NCBI GenBank assembly: GCA_965279095.1
Contig: CBDIHH010000006.1
Span: 310,001 to 374,000 of the forward strand
Direction: 5' to 3'
Origin: CBDIHH01 sp965279095
GTDB taxonomy: Bacteria > Pseudomonadota > Alphaproteobacteria > Caulobacterales > Caulobacteraceae
Length of the DNA stretch: 64,000 bases
The notes under the pieces are model-generated. The model did no database searches. It saw only the letters and a list, made by a program, of their open reading frames with translations, and had not been told where the DNA came from. Below are positions 35,508-44,550 of this stretch, piece by piece. Position numbers and translations under genes: made by a program. Positions within the stretch are counted from its first letter, which is position 1, and each line of letters begins with the position of its first letter.

Positions 35508-36782
35508 ATGCACGACGTCAAGGCCATCCGCGACAATCCCGAGGCCTACGACGCCGCCTGGGCGCTCAAGGGTCTGGCGGCGCAGACTCCGGCGATCCTG
35601 CAGATCGATACGCGCCTGCGCGCCGCCCAGACGGCGCTGCAGGACGCCCAGGGCCGGCGTAACGAGGCCTCCAAGCTCATCGGCCAGGCCAAGGCCCGCA
35701 AGGACGAGGCTGAGGCCACGCGGCTGATGGCCGAGGTCGAGGCCCTGAAGGCGACCATCGCCCAGAACGCCGAGGTCGAGGCTGAGGCCGCCCGGGCGAT
35801 CCGAGACCTGCTGGCCGGCCTGCCCAACCTGCCCGCCGCCGACGTGCCCCCCGGCGAGGACGAGCACGGTAATGTCGAGGTGCGCCGCTGGGGCGAGCCC
35901 CGCGCCCTGGCCGAGCCGAAGGATCACGTCGCCCTGGGCGAGGCCCTGGGGATGATGGACTTCGAGGCGGCGGCGCGGATGTCCGGCGCGCGGTTCGTGG
36001 TGCTGAAGGGACAGCTGGCGCGGCTGGAGCGGGCCCTTGGGCAGTTCATGCTCGACCTGCAGACCGGGACGCACGGTTATGTCGAGACATCGCCGCCGCT
36101 GCTGGTGCGCGACGAGGCCCTGTTCGGCACCGGCCAGCTGCCGAAGTTCGCCGACGACCTGTTCCATACCACCGACGGCCGGTGGCTGATCCCCACGGCC
36201 GAGGTGTCGCTGACCAACATCGTCCGCGAGCAGATCCTCGACGAGGCCCAGCTGCCCCTGCGGATGACGGCCCTGACCCCCTCGTTCCGCTCGGAGGCGG
36301 GCGCCTCGGGCCGGGACACGCGGGGGATGATCCGCCAGCACCAGTTCTACAAGGTCGAGCTGGTGTCGATCACCACGCCGGAACAGTCGGCCGAGGAGCA
36401 CGAGCGCATGACCGGCTGCGCCGAGGCGGTGCTGCGGGCGCTGGAACTGCCCTACCGGACGATGCTGCTGTGCGCCGGCGACATGGGCTTCGGCGCGACC
36501 AAGACCTACGACCTGGAGGTGTGGCTGCCGAGCCAGGCGACCTACCGCGAGATCTCGTCCTGCTCCAACTGCGGGGACTTCCAGGCCCGGCGCATGGACG
36601 CCCGGGTGCGCAAGGCCGGGGAAAAGGGCGCCCGCTTCGTCCACACCCTCAACGGCTCGGGCCTGGCTGTCGGCCGCACCCTGGTGGCCGTGATGGAGAA
36701 CTATCAGGAGCCGGACGGGCGTATCGCCATCCCCCCGGCGCTGCAGCCCTATATGGGCGGCCTGACCCACGTCGGCGGCTGA
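35508..36782 (+). CDS. serS: Seryl-tRNA synthetase
   Basis: The start is set at ATG 35508 (MHDVKAIRDNPEAYDAAW), the usual N-terminus. The 424-residue class II enzyme charges tRNA-Ser. The N-terminal long coiled coil spans about residues 30-110 (LQDAQGRRNEASKLIGQAKA). Motif 2 is FRSEAGASGRDTRGMIRQHQFYKVEL, the serine pocket is in TSCSNCGDFQARR-type sequence (SSCSNCGDFQARRMD), and motif 3 is NGSGLAVGRTLVAVMENYQ. Length is normal. In many relatives surE lies between serS and pcm; it is absent here. Confidence 0.96.
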   Translation: MHDVKAIRDNPEAYDAAWALKGLAAQTPAILQIDTRLRAAQTALQDAQGRRNEASKLIGQAKARKDEAEATRLMAEVEALKATIAQNAEVEAEAARAIRDLLAGLPNLPAADVPPGEDEHGNVEVRRWGEPRALAEPKDHVALGEALGMMDFEAAARMSGARFVVLKGQLARLERALGQFMLDLQTGTHGYVETSPPLLVRDEALFGTGQLPKFADDLFHTTDGRWLIPTAEVSLTNIVREQILDEAQLPLRMTALTPSFRSEAGASGRDTRGMIRQHQFYKVELVSITTPEQSAEEHERMTGCAEAVLRALELPYRTMLLCAGDMGFGATKTYDLEVWLPSQATYREISSCSNCGDFQARRMDARVRKAGEKGARFVHTLNGSGLAVGRTLVAVMENYQEPDGRIAIPPALQPYMGGLTHVGG

Positions 36783-36951
36783 TGCCGCGGAGCGCGATTA
36801 TTTTGGCGCGGGATCGCCCGAACCGCCCGACAATGGCGGCGAGGGCAGGGGCCCCGAAGCGATTCGCCGGGCGGGTCTCTCCGCCCGCGCCTGCCGCCCC
36901 CGGGTCCGACGGACGTGTCTTGAAGAAGGGTTCGGGCGGCGCGCCCCGCAC

Positions 36952-37638
36952 ATGACCATGCCCAAGAGCAAGGATCCGCACCTGGAGGAGGACGACCACA
37001 ACCCGCAGACGCGGCTGGCGCGGCTGATCCTCAGCCTGCGCTCGCAGGGCGTCACCGACCCTCGGGTGCTGGACGCCATCGAGAAGACCCCCCGCGCGGT
37101 GTTCGTGCCGGACCTGTTCCAGGAGCGCACCTGGGAAGACTCCGCCCTGCCGATCGCCTGCGGCCAGACCATCAGCCAACCCTTCATCGTCGGGCTGATG
37201 ACCCAGGCGCTGAAGCTGGAGGGCCGTTTCCGGGTGCTGGAGATCGGCACCGGCTCGGGCTATCAGGCCGCCGTGCTGGCCCGGCTGGTGCGCTACGTCT
37301 ATACGGTGGAGCGCTATCGCACCCTGCTGGGCGAGGCGGAGGGACGGTTCAAGGACCTCGGCCTAGTCAATATCATCACCCGCTTCGGCGACGGCGGCGA
37401 GGGCTGGGCCGATCAGGCGCCTTTCGACCGCATTCTGGTCACAGCAGCGGCCCAGGGGGACCCCACCGTGCTGCTGTCGCAGCTGAAACCCAAGGGCATA
37501 CTGGTGGCGCCGGTGGGCCGCGGCCCAGTGCAGAAACTCAATCGCTATACCGGCGACGGACAGGGAAGTTTTGTCATGGATACCCTCTGCGACGTGCGCT
37601 TCGTGCCCATGCTGGACGGCGTGGCGCGGGAACTTTGA
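36952..37638 (+). CDS. pcm: Protein-L-isoaspartate O-methyltransferase
   Basis: This 228-residue enzyme methylates damaged isoaspartyl residues using S-adenosylmethionine and so starts their repair. The core RFRVLEIGTGSGYQAAVLARL is SAM motif I, preceded by CGQTISQPFIVGLMTQAL, and followed by PFDRILVTAAAQGDPTVLLSQLKPKG. N-terminally about 25 charged residues (SKDPHLEEDDHNPQ) precede the family core. The 170 bases between serS and this gene show no ORF of their own. Confidence 0.93.
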   Translation: MTMPKSKDPHLEEDDHNPQTRLARLILSLRSQGVTDPRVLDAIEKTPRAVFVPDLFQERTWEDSALPIACGQTISQPFIVGLMTQALKLEGRFRVLEIGTGSGYQAAVLARLVRYVYTVERYRTLLGEAEGRFKDLGLVNIITRFGDGGEGWADQAPFDRILVTAAAQGDPTVLLSQLKPKGILVAPVGRGPVQKLNRYTGDGQGSFVMDTLCDVRFVPMLDGVAREL

Positions 37639-37715
37639 CGGTGGGCGACGGGCTCTCGCCCGACAACACTGCCGGCGCCTGGCGAATCCGGCCGATCATT
37701 TCAGCGGGAGCGGCA

Positions 37716-39137
37716 ATGACGAACTGGCACGTAACGGCCTCGGCGATTGTCCTGGGCGCCCTGCTGACGGGATGCGCCACCCCCAACTTCCCCATCGAGC
37801 AGCCGGCTGGGCCGCCGCCGCCGCAGGCCGACAGCCGCGCGCCGAGCGCGCCGCAGGGCGAGGACGCCGCGCCCCCGGCCATGCCCAGCGAGCGGATCCA
37901 GTCGGGCGTCCTGCCGCCCCCCGCGCCCCGGTCCGCCGCCCCGACGGCCACCGCTCTGCCGCCGGTGGAGCCGGCCTATGCGCCGCCGCCGGCCTATGTG
38001 GCCCCCGCGCCCAGGCGCGCGGCTGCGCCCGAGCGGCCCGCCCCGCGCCAGGCGGCCGGCAAGGTCGTCACCGACGCCCCGCCTCCGGTGAAGGTCGGCA
38101 AGGGCGACACCCTGATCGCCATCTCCCGCAAGACCGGCGTCGCGGTGGAGATCCTCGCCCGCGCCAATGACCTGAAGGCCCCCTACCGGCTGAAGCCCGG
38201 CCAGGCGATCAAGCTGCCGGCCAAGCGCTATTACACGGTGCAGTCGGGCGACACCCTGATGGCCGTCGCCCGGCGTTTCAGCGTCGAGGCGGCCGACCTG
38301 GCGGAATTCAATGAATTCACCGGGACCTCGATCCGCGCGGGCCAGAAGATTTATCTGCCCGAAGGCGCCAAGGACAAGGGCCCGCCCCCCGCGCCCAAGC
38401 CGCGCCCCGCGCCCGCCCCGCCGGCGGCGACGCGACCCGTAGAGACGCCGACCCCGCCGCCCTATTCCCCGCCGCCCTATTCCCCGCCGCCCTACAGGCC
38501 GCCGGCCTATACGCCGCCCGTCTCGGCGCCGCCCGCCTACACGCCGCCGCCGGTGGCCGCGCCCCCCGCCTATACGCCGCCGACGCCGCCGCCGGTCCGG
38601 ACGGAGCCCGCGCCCCCGCCGACCCCCCGCGCGCCCATCCCCTACCGCCAGACCAATCCGTCGCCGACTACCGCGCCGATGCGCCCGCAGATGCCTGAGG
38701 TCTCGGTTCCGCCCACCGATTCAGAGATCGCCGCCGCCGGCCGTGGTCGCTTCGTCTGGCCGGTGCGCGGCGATGTGCTGTCGCGCTTCGGCCCCACCGG
38801 CGGGGGTCAGCGCAACGACGGCATCAACATCTCGGCCAGCCCGGGCGAGGGCGTCCGCGCCGCGGCCCAGGGCGAGGTGGTCTATGCCGGCAACCAGGTG
38901 CCCGGGTTCGGCAACCTGGTGCTCATCAAGCATGACGGCGGCTGGGTGACGGCCTACGCCCACCTGGCCAATATCGACGTGAAGATGCGCCAGGCCATCA
39001 CCCAGGGCCAGGTCATCGGCCAGGCCGGCCAGACCGGATCCGTCGACCAGCCCCAGCTCCACTTCGAGATCCGCTATGCGCCCTCGCCCAAGGACAAGGC
39101 GCGGCCGGTGGACCCGATGCTGGTGCTGCCGCGGTAG
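37716..39137 (+). CDS. LysM/LytM lipoprotein, NlpD/DipM-like, degenerate active site
   Basis: The start ATG 37716 (MTNWHVTASAIVLGALLTGC) has a GGGAG upstream and gives a lipobox LLTGC, so this is a predicted lipoprotein of 473 residues. Two LysM domains (about 124-168 and 174-220: VGKGDTLIAISRKTGV, VQSGDTLMAVARRFSV) are followed by a Pro-rich linker with repeated SPPPY/YTPP units and a C-terminal LytM (M23) domain from about 340. Zinc ligands expected as H-x-G-x-D are replaced by RNDGINI, though AYAHL and QLHFEIR keep the other His. It is therefore probably a non-enzymatic amidase activator at division sites, as for NlpD and DipM. Confidence 0.88.
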   Translation: MTNWHVTASAIVLGALLTGCATPNFPIEQPAGPPPPQADSRAPSAPQGEDAAPPAMPSERIQSGVLPPPAPRSAAPTATALPPVEPAYAPPPAYVAPAPRRAAAPERPAPRQAAGKVVTDAPPPVKVGKGDTLIAISRKTGVAVEILARANDLKAPYRLKPGQAIKLPAKRYYTVQSGDTLMAVARRFSVEAADLAEFNEFTGTSIRAGQKIYLPEGAKDKGPPPAPKPRPAPAPPAATRPVETPTPPPYSPPPYSPPPYRPPAYTPPVSAPPAYTPPPVAAPPAYTPPTPPPVRTEPAPPPTPRAPIPYRQTNPSPTTAPMRPQMPEVSVPPTDSEIAAAGRGRFVWPVRGDVLSRFGPTGGGQRNDGINISASPGEGVRAAAQGEVVYAGNQVPGFGNLVLIKHDGGWVTAYAHLANIDVKMRQAITQGQVIGQAGQTGSVDQPQLHFEIRYAPSPKDKARPVDPMLVLPR

Positions 39138-39230
39138 GCGGAGCGGCCCGCTCTCCTCTCCCCGAGCTTCGGCGGAGAAGTTACGTGAGGGGGGCGGAGC
39201 GTCAGCGAGGAACACCTCTCCAAATAGGTC

Positions 39231-39353
39231 GTCATCCTGGGGCTCGCTCTTGCGAGACCCCAGGACCCAGCAGCGAAGACCTTGCCGTGCGGCGCGTTGA
39301 GGACTTCGCTGCTGGGTCCTGGATGAGTCCGCTTCGCGGCTCTCCAGGATGAC
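39231..39353. repeat. Interspersed palindromic repeat (GTCATCCTGG ends)
   Basis: GTCATCCTGG at 39231 is inverted as CCAGGATGAC at 39344-39353; inside, CCAGGACCCAGCAGCGAAG pairs with CTTCGCTGCTGGGTCCTGG. Each side also carries a small hairpin (GCTCGCTCTTGCGAG and GTCCGCTTCGCGG types). It is an intergenic REP/BIME-like element between the convergent LysM lipoprotein and NTF2-like genes. Confidence 0.75.
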
Positions 39354-39418
39354 GGCAGTTGAGAGGGCGGCTAATGGATTCCAGGCCGCGATGAGCAGGG
39401 TGGGGTATCACGCTCTAG

Positions 39419-39808
39419 TCAGGAGACCGCGGCCGCAGCGGCCGCTTCACCGAGGTCATTCCAGACGTCCTGGCGGACCAGTCGGCCCGCCTTGACCTCG
39501 AACCGGTCGATGAAGCGGATGTCGGCGAAGGCGGCGCCGTCGGGCCACTCGCCGTGGAGCCGGCCGCGCACATAGACGACGGCGAGGGCCCCGTCCGCAT
39601 AGGCCTCGATCTGGTCATAGGTCTTGTTGACGAAGCGGTAGCGCGGCGCGGACCAGGCGATCAGCGCCTCCAGGGTGCGCAGGCCGGGGGCGGCGGGGAA
39701 GTTCATGACGAAATCCTCGGCGAGGCAGGCGCGGGCCGCCTCCAGGTCACGCGCCTCCATGACCGCGAGGTAGTGGCGCACGAACTCGGCTGGATCTGAT
39801 GGCGTCAT
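39419..39808 (-). CDS. NTF2-like / SnoaL-like protein
   Basis: The start is set at MTPSDPAEFVRHYL (39808), giving 129 residues. The sequence has the NTF2 fold layout: helix HYLAVMEARDLEAARACLAEDF, then strands with FPAAPGLRTLEALIAW, YDQIEAYADGALAVVYVRG and IRFIDRFEVKAGRLVRQDVWND. Members act as small-molecule isomerases or as uncharacterised binding proteins; the substrate here is unknown. Transcription comes from the right; the hairpin at 39861-39893 lies between it and the small ORF upstream. Confidence 0.75.
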   Translation of the reverse strand: MTPSDPAEFVRHYLAVMEARDLEAARACLAEDFVMNFPAAPGLRTLEALIAWSAPRYRFVNKTYDQIEAYADGALAVVYVRGRLHGEWPDGAAFADIRFIDRFEVKAGRLVRQDVWNDLGEAAAAAAVS

Positions 39809-39860
39809 CTGGGCCCCCTGCCTCGCCACCCTGCCTCAGGGGCGGGCGCGCCACAAATGC

Positions 39861-39893
39861 GAAAGGCCGCCCCGTTGCCCGGGGCGGCCTTTC
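39861..39893 (-). terminator. Strong hairpin terminator after the 22-residue ORF
   Basis: GAAAGGCCGCCCCG (39861-39874) pairs perfectly with CGGGGCGGCCTTTC (39880-39893) around a five-base loop, a 14-bp stem. It lies about 50 bases beyond the stop of the small minus-strand ORF. The U-tract is weak (CTTTCGCATTTG), but stem strength is high. It would stop transcription before the NTF2-like gene unless that gene has its own promoter. Confidence 0.75.
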
Positions 39894-39941
39894 CATAGTC
39901 CGGACCGCGCGCGGTCCCGCAACCTGTACCGAGCAAGAACT

Positions 39942-40010
39942 CTAGGCGCGGACCCCACAGGCGGAGGTCCAGGTCGCGGTTTCCGAGCTACGGATGAAAC
40001 TATGAGACAC
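39942..40010 (-). CDS. 22-residue ORF with extreme Shine-Dalgarno sequence
   Basis: GTG at 40010 opens a 22-codon ORF (start MSHSFIRSSETATWTS, end ACGVRA) ending in TAG at 39942. It follows GAAAGGAGGTGATCC (40012-40026), complementary over 15 to 17 bases to the 3' end of alphaproteobacterial 16S rRNA, with 7 bases from GGAGG to the start. A consensus-like promoter lies 37-64 bases upstream of the GTG and a strong terminator follows. This is a self-contained, probably highly expressed short transcript. I do not know the peptide family; a leader or a regulatory RNA are alternatives. Confidence 0.55.
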   Translation of the reverse strand: MSHSFIRSSETATWTSACGVRA

Positions 40011-40046
40011 TGGATCACCTCCTTTCGATGGGTTGAAGAGACCCTG

Positions 40047-40074
40047 AAGATAGGAAGCGATCGGGCGCTGTCAA
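40047..40074 (-). promoter_or_regulatory. Sigma-70-type promoter for the 22-residue ORF
   Basis: On the minus strand TTGACA (40069-40074) and TATCTT (40047-40052) are separated by 16 bases. This is unusually close to the consensus for such a GC-rich genome. Transcription would begin near 40040, giving a leader of about 30 bases that contains the extended Shine-Dalgarno sequence. Confidence 0.7.
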
Positions 40075-40125
40075 AGGGTCAGGGACGACGGTCGCGCACC
40101 TGTTCGTGAACGGCTTGGCCGTGAC

Positions 40126-41523
40126 TTACCTCAGGGCGACCTGGGCGCCGGCGGCGGGGGCGCCCGGGCGCAGGCCGGAGGCGGTCTCGTTGGCGGCCAG
40201 GCGGGTCTCGGAGCCGCCGGCCCGGGCCAGCAGGCCGTCGATGCGGGCCTTCTGCGTCCGGAAGCGGGCGAGGTCGGCCCCGGCCAGGATCGTGCCCTGG
40301 GGCACCTTGGCGCTCTTGGGATCGACCTTGCGGCCGGCCATGATCACCTCGTAGTGCAGGTGCGGGCCGGTGGAGCGGCCGGTGGTGCCGACATAGGCGA
40401 CCACCTGGCCCTGGCGCACGCGCTGGCCGGGCTTGACCGCCCAGCCCGACAGGTGGCCGTAGCCGGTCTCGAAGGTGGCGGTGTGGCGGATCTGCAGCCA
40501 GCGGCCATAGCCCCCCGCCCATTGCGCCTTCTCGACCACGCCGTCGGCGGCGGCGAAGACGGGGGTCCCGGTGGGGGCGCCGAAGTCGATGCCCGTGTGC
40601 AGCTTGGTATAGCCGAGGAGGGGGTGCAGCCGCATGCCGAAGCTGGAGGTGACGCGGGCGCCGTCGAGCGGGGTGCGCAGCAGGAAGCCGCGGATGTTCT
40701 TGCCGGTCTCGTCGAAATACTGCGCCTCGCTCATGCCCGCCCCCTGGAAGCGGTAGAAGCGGGTGAGGCCGCCCTTGGCCTCGATCTCGGCGAACTGCAG
40801 GTCGCCGGCATCGACGGTGCGGCCGCTCTCGGTGACCTCGCGGTCGAACACCAGGCGGAACTTGTCGCCGGCCTTGATGTCGCGGGTGAAGTCGAGCTTG
40901 TGGGCGAACAGCTTGACCACCTGGGCGGTGATCTCGGAGGTGGCGCCGGCGCGGGCGGCGGAGACGTAGAGCGAGCCCTGCATCTCGCCCTGGGCGACGG
41001 TGGTCTCGTCGGTGACCTTCTCCTCCATCTCGCGCAGGCGCAGGGCGCCGTCGAAGGTGCGCGCGAGGGTGATGGCGGTGGCGGGGCCGGTGCGCATGCT
41101 CAGCCCGATGAGGCGGGCGGGGCCGCGGCGATTGCGCGGGCGGGCGACGGCGGCCTCGAAGGCCATGCCGGCGCGGATGTTGACGGTGTCGAAGGCGTCG
41201 CCGAGCACCCGTACGGCCTGATGGGCCTCGTCCTGGGAGACCCCGGCGCGGCGCACCGCGCCCTCGAAGGTCTCGCCCGGACGGACCTTGACGGCGATGC
41301 TCTCGGGCCGGGCGAAGCCGGGCTGGGCCTCGGCCTGGGCGAAGGCCTCATGCTGCAGGGCCGCGAACGCCGTGGGGTCGAGCAGCTTGCCCTCCGCGGC
41401 GCCCTGGCCGGGGTCGGACGCGGTCAGCTGCCAGCCGATCGCCAGGGCCGCGACGCCGCCGGTGATGACGAGGATCCGCGGGGCAAGGCGAGGCGACGGA
41501 CGGCGTGGGTCGAATTCTTGCAT
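40126..41523 (-). CDS. M23 family metallopeptidase (LytM type, intact active site)
   Basis: The start is set at MQEFDPRRPSPRLAPRILV (41523), preceded by GGGGGAGCG. The 465 residues have an N-terminal membrane anchor (about 16-36), a long helical and beta-rich middle part including a LysM-like stretch IAVKVRPGETFEGAVRRAG, and a C-terminal LytM domain with HTGIDFGAPTGTPVFAAADG, GYGHLSGW and GPHLHYEV. All zinc ligands (H-x3-D, H-x-H) are present, so it should be an active endopeptidase cutting peptidoglycan cross-links. The related NlpD-like protein at 37716 lacks these residues. Confidence 0.92.
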   Translation of the reverse strand: MQEFDPRRPSPRLAPRILVITGGVAALAIGWQLTASDPGQGAAEGKLLDPTAFAALQHEAFAQAEAQPGFARPESIAVKVRPGETFEGAVRRAGVSQDEAHQAVRVLGDAFDTVNIRAGMAFEAAVARPRNRRGPARLIGLSMRTGPATAITLARTFDGALRLREMEEKVTDETTVAQGEMQGSLYVSAARAGATSEITAQVVKLFAHKLDFTRDIKAGDKFRLVFDREVTESGRTVDAGDLQFAEIEAKGGLTRFYRFQGAGMSEAQYFDETGKNIRGFLLRTPLDGARVTSSFGMRLHPLLGYTKLHTGIDFGAPTGTPVFAAADGVVEKAQWAGGYGRWLQIRHTATFETGYGHLSGWAVKPGQRVRQGQVVAYVGTTGRSTGPHLHYEVIMAGRKVDPKSAKVPQGTILAGADLARFRTQKARIDGLLARAGGSETRLAANETASGLRPGAPAAGAQVALR

Positions 41524-41756
41524 CGCTCCCCCAGGACTGACGCAGCGGACCCTGCGCAACCGGGGCCCAACGATCAAGTTTTCGTGGAGGGGACATGACC
41601 AGCCAAGACCGTTAACCGCAAGTGAATTCTGCGCCCGCGAGAGCGGTTTCGCGTGGAAATTGAAGGAGATGAGGCCCTGTCAAGGGCGCCCCAGGGCCCC
41701 GGGCGCGGCGTGTGGTCGCTAGGCGGGCGTAGGGCCTCGGCGGCGCGGCGCGCCCC

Positions 41757-42122
41757 TTAGAGCGGCAGCAGGGCCTGCAGCCGGTCGACCGGGCGGCACA
41801 AGGCGGCGCCCTTGGGGGTCACGACGATGGGCCGCTCCACGAGGACGGGATGGGCGACCATGGCGTCCAGGATGGCGTCGTCGCCAGCCCCGTCGATCAG
41901 CCCCAGCTCGCTGGCCAGGGCCTGCTTTGTCCGCAGGAGGTCGCGGGGACGGGCGTTCATCCGGCGCAGCAGCCCGTCCAGCTGGGGGCGGGTCCAGCCG
42001 GCCTTCAGATACTCCACGACCTCCACCTGCGCCCCCGCCTCGAGCAGGGCGGCCAGGGCGTTGCGGGAGGTTCCGCAGGCGGGGTTGTGGTAGATCGTCG
42101 CTGGGAAGGGCCGGGGGGTCAT
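41757..42122 (-). CDS. arsC: Arsenate reductase (ArsC family, glutaredoxin type)
   Basis: The start is set at MTPRPFPATIYHNPACGTSRN (42122), since the frame upstream is low-complexity. The 121 residues match ArsC: catalytic Cys in HNPACGTSRNALA, Arg of the substrate site in RTKQALASELGL, and the Arg-containing ERPIVVTPKGAALCRP. It reduces arsenate with glutathione and glutaredoxin, or acts on another small oxyanion. No ars operon neighbours are visible. It is downstream of ctrA on the same strand, beyond the ctrA terminator. Confidence 0.87.
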   Translation of the reverse strand: MTPRPFPATIYHNPACGTSRNALAALLEAGAQVEVVEYLKAGWTRPQLDGLLRRMNARPRDLLRTKQALASELGLIDGAGDDAILDAMVAHPVLVERPIVVTPKGAALCRPVDRLQALLPL

Positions 42123-42175
42123 CGGCCCTGTGTCGCCGGGGCGCCGGGCGGCGTCAAGCTCCGCCCCAAACGACA

Positions 42176-42199
42176 ACGCCCGCCGGTGAGGGCGGGCGT
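42176..42199 (-). terminator. ctrA terminator
   Basis: ACGCCCGCC (42176-42184) pairs with GGCGGGCGT (42191-42199) around a GGTGAG loop. It starts 24 bases after the ctrA stop on the minus strand and lies before arsC, separating the two genes. Confidence 0.75.
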
Positions 42200-42222
42200 C
42201 GCGAATGACGGGGGCAGGGGCC

Positions 42223-42918
<696 letters not shown>

Positions 42919-43197
42919 CAGCCCCTCCCCGCTCTGTGGCGGTCGTCAGACGAAAATCCCAGGAAAATCCCAAGCCTGTGCCGGCACGCTAACCGGGGAG
43001 GTCTTTAATCTTGGTTAATCCTGAACGACCCGTTGCGGCGGACGCTATGGCGATTTGCGAGGCCGCCGCAAGCGCGGCCGGACCGGCCGGGCGAAAAAAT
43101 TAACCATATCGGGGCAGGTTAGCTCATCGGCCTAAGCCCTTGGGATTCTTCACGCTCGATTAAGCGCGCAGGCCCAGGCTGCAGGCGCGACCGTGGA
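42919..43197. promoter_or_regulatory. Divergent ctrA / fliI regulatory region
   Basis: No gene lies in these 279 bases. TTAA sites at 43005-43008 and 43015-43018 are separated by 6 rather than the canonical 7 bases of CtrA boxes; single TTAA half-sites occur at 43100-43103 and 43160-43163. A GANTC (CcrM) site lies at 43144-43148, about 50 bases before fliI. These features fit autoregulation by CtrA and methylation-sensitive control as known in Caulobacter, but no perfect TTAA-N7-TTAA is present. Confidence 0.55.
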
Positions 43198-44550
43198 GTG
43201 GGGACCCTCTTGGACAATCTGTTGGCCGCCATAGAGCGCATCGACCCCCTGACGGTGTCGGGGCGGGTGGCGGCGGTGAACGGACTGCTGATCGAGGCCC
43301 GCGGCGGACTGACGCGGCTGGCGGTCGGCGCCCGCGCCCAGATCGAGCGCCGCGCCGCCGAGCCCCTCGACGCCGAGGTGGTGGGCTTCCGCGACACCCG
43401 CGCCCTGCTCATGCCCTTCGGGGCCGTGGAGGGGGTCGCGCCGGGGGCCGAGATCCGCATCGCCCCCGAAGGCGCGGTGGTGCGTCCGACCCTGGCCTGG
43501 CGCGGCCGGGTGGTCGACGCCTTCGGCAAGCCCATCGACGGCAAGGGCCCTCTGCCGCAGGGCCCCGCCGCCTGGCCCCTGCGCAGTCCGCCGCCGCCGG
43601 CCCACGCCCGTGGCCGGGTGGGCGAGCGGCTCGACCTGGGCGTGCGCGCCATGAACGTCTTCACCACCTGCTGTCGTGGCCAGCGCCTGGGGGTGTTCGC
43701 CGGCTCGGGGGTCGGCAAGTCTGTGCTGCTGTCGATGCTGGCCCGCGACGCTGACTGCGACGTGGTGGTGGTCGGGCTGATCGGCGAGCGGGGCCGCGAG
43801 GTGCGCGAGTTCATCGAGGAGACCCTCGGCGAGGAGGGGCTGCGCCGCGCCGTGGTGGTGGTGGCGACCTCGGACGAGCCGGCCCTGAAGCGGCGCCAGG
43901 CCGCCTACATGACCCTGGCCATCGCCGAATACATGCGCGACCAGGACCAGGACGTCCTGTGCCTGATGGACAGCGTGACCCGGTTCGCCATGGCCCAGCG
44001 CGAGATCGGCCTGGCCGCCGGGGAGCCGCCGGCCACGCGCGGCTACACCCCGACCGTGTTCACCGAACTGCCCAAGCTGCTGGAGCGGGCCGGGCCCGGG
44101 CCGATCCGTCCGGACGGCACCACCGCCGGGGCCATCACCGGCCTGTTCACCGTGCTGGTGGACGGGGACGACCACAACGAGCCGATCTCCGACGCCGTGC
44201 GCGGCATCCTCGACGGCCACATCGTCATGGAGCGGGCCATCGCCGAGCGCGGCCGGTTCCCCGCCATCAATGTGCTGAAGTCCATCTCGCGGACCATGCC
44301 CGGCTGCCAGCTGCCGCACGAGCGCCAGATCGTCACCCAGGCCCGCCAGGCCCTGTCGGCCTACGCCAACATGGAGGAGCTGATCCGCATCGGCGCCTAC
44401 CGCGCGGGCTCGGACCCGCAGATCGACCGCGCCATCGCCCTGAACCCGGCCCTTGAAGAGTTCCTGCGCCAGGACAAGGACGAGATGACCAGTCTGGACG
44501 AGGCGTTCGAGCGCCTCGGCGACATCGTGCTTGAGGGAGTAGACGCGTGA
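43198..44550 (+). CDS. fliI: Flagellum-specific ATP synthase FliI
   Basis: The start GTG 43198 is the first in frame; a TTG at 43210 is an alternative. The 450-residue F1-like ATPase energises export through the flagellar type III apparatus. The Walker A is GVFAGSGVGKSVLLSMLARD, Walker B is DVLCLMDSVTRFA, and GEPPATRGYTPTVFTELPKLLERAG is the family block. The C-terminal helical domain ends DEAFERLGDIVLEG. The gene overlaps fliJ (GTGA at 44547) and lies next to ctrA, consistent with Caulobacter organisation. Confidence 0.96.
   Translation: MGTLLDNLLAAIERIDPLTVSGRVAAVNGLLIEARGGLTRLAVGARAQIERRAAEPLDAEVVGFRDTRALLMPFGAVEGVAPGAEIRIAPEGAVVRPTLAWRGRVVDAFGKPIDGKGPLPQGPAAWPLRSPPPPAHARGRVGERLDLGVRAMNVFTTCCRGQRLGVFAGSGVGKSVLLSMLARDADCDVVVVGLIGERGREVREFIEETLGEEGLRRAVVVVATSDEPALKRRQAAYMTLAIAEYMRDQDQDVLCLMDSVTRFAMAQREIGLAAGEPPATRGYTPTVFTELPKLLERAGPGPIRPDGTTAGAITGLFTVLVDGDDHNEPISDAVRGILDGHIVMERAIAERGRFPAINVLKSISRTMPGCQLPHERQIVTQARQALSAYANMEELIRIGAYRAGSDPQIDRAIALNPALEEFLRQDKDEMTSLDEAFERLGDIVLEGVDA

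Noticed and set aside
40010..40026. CTGGATCACCTCCTTTC on the plus strand, identical to the end of 16S rRNA
   Set aside because: Only 17 bases match and nothing upstream resembles 16S helix 45. On the minus strand the same bases form a well-placed Shine-Dalgarno sequence, which explains them better.
43005..43018. TTAA-N6-TTAA as a canonical CtrA box
   Set aside because: The spacer is 6, not 7 bases. I note it as a possible degenerate site within the regulatory region only.
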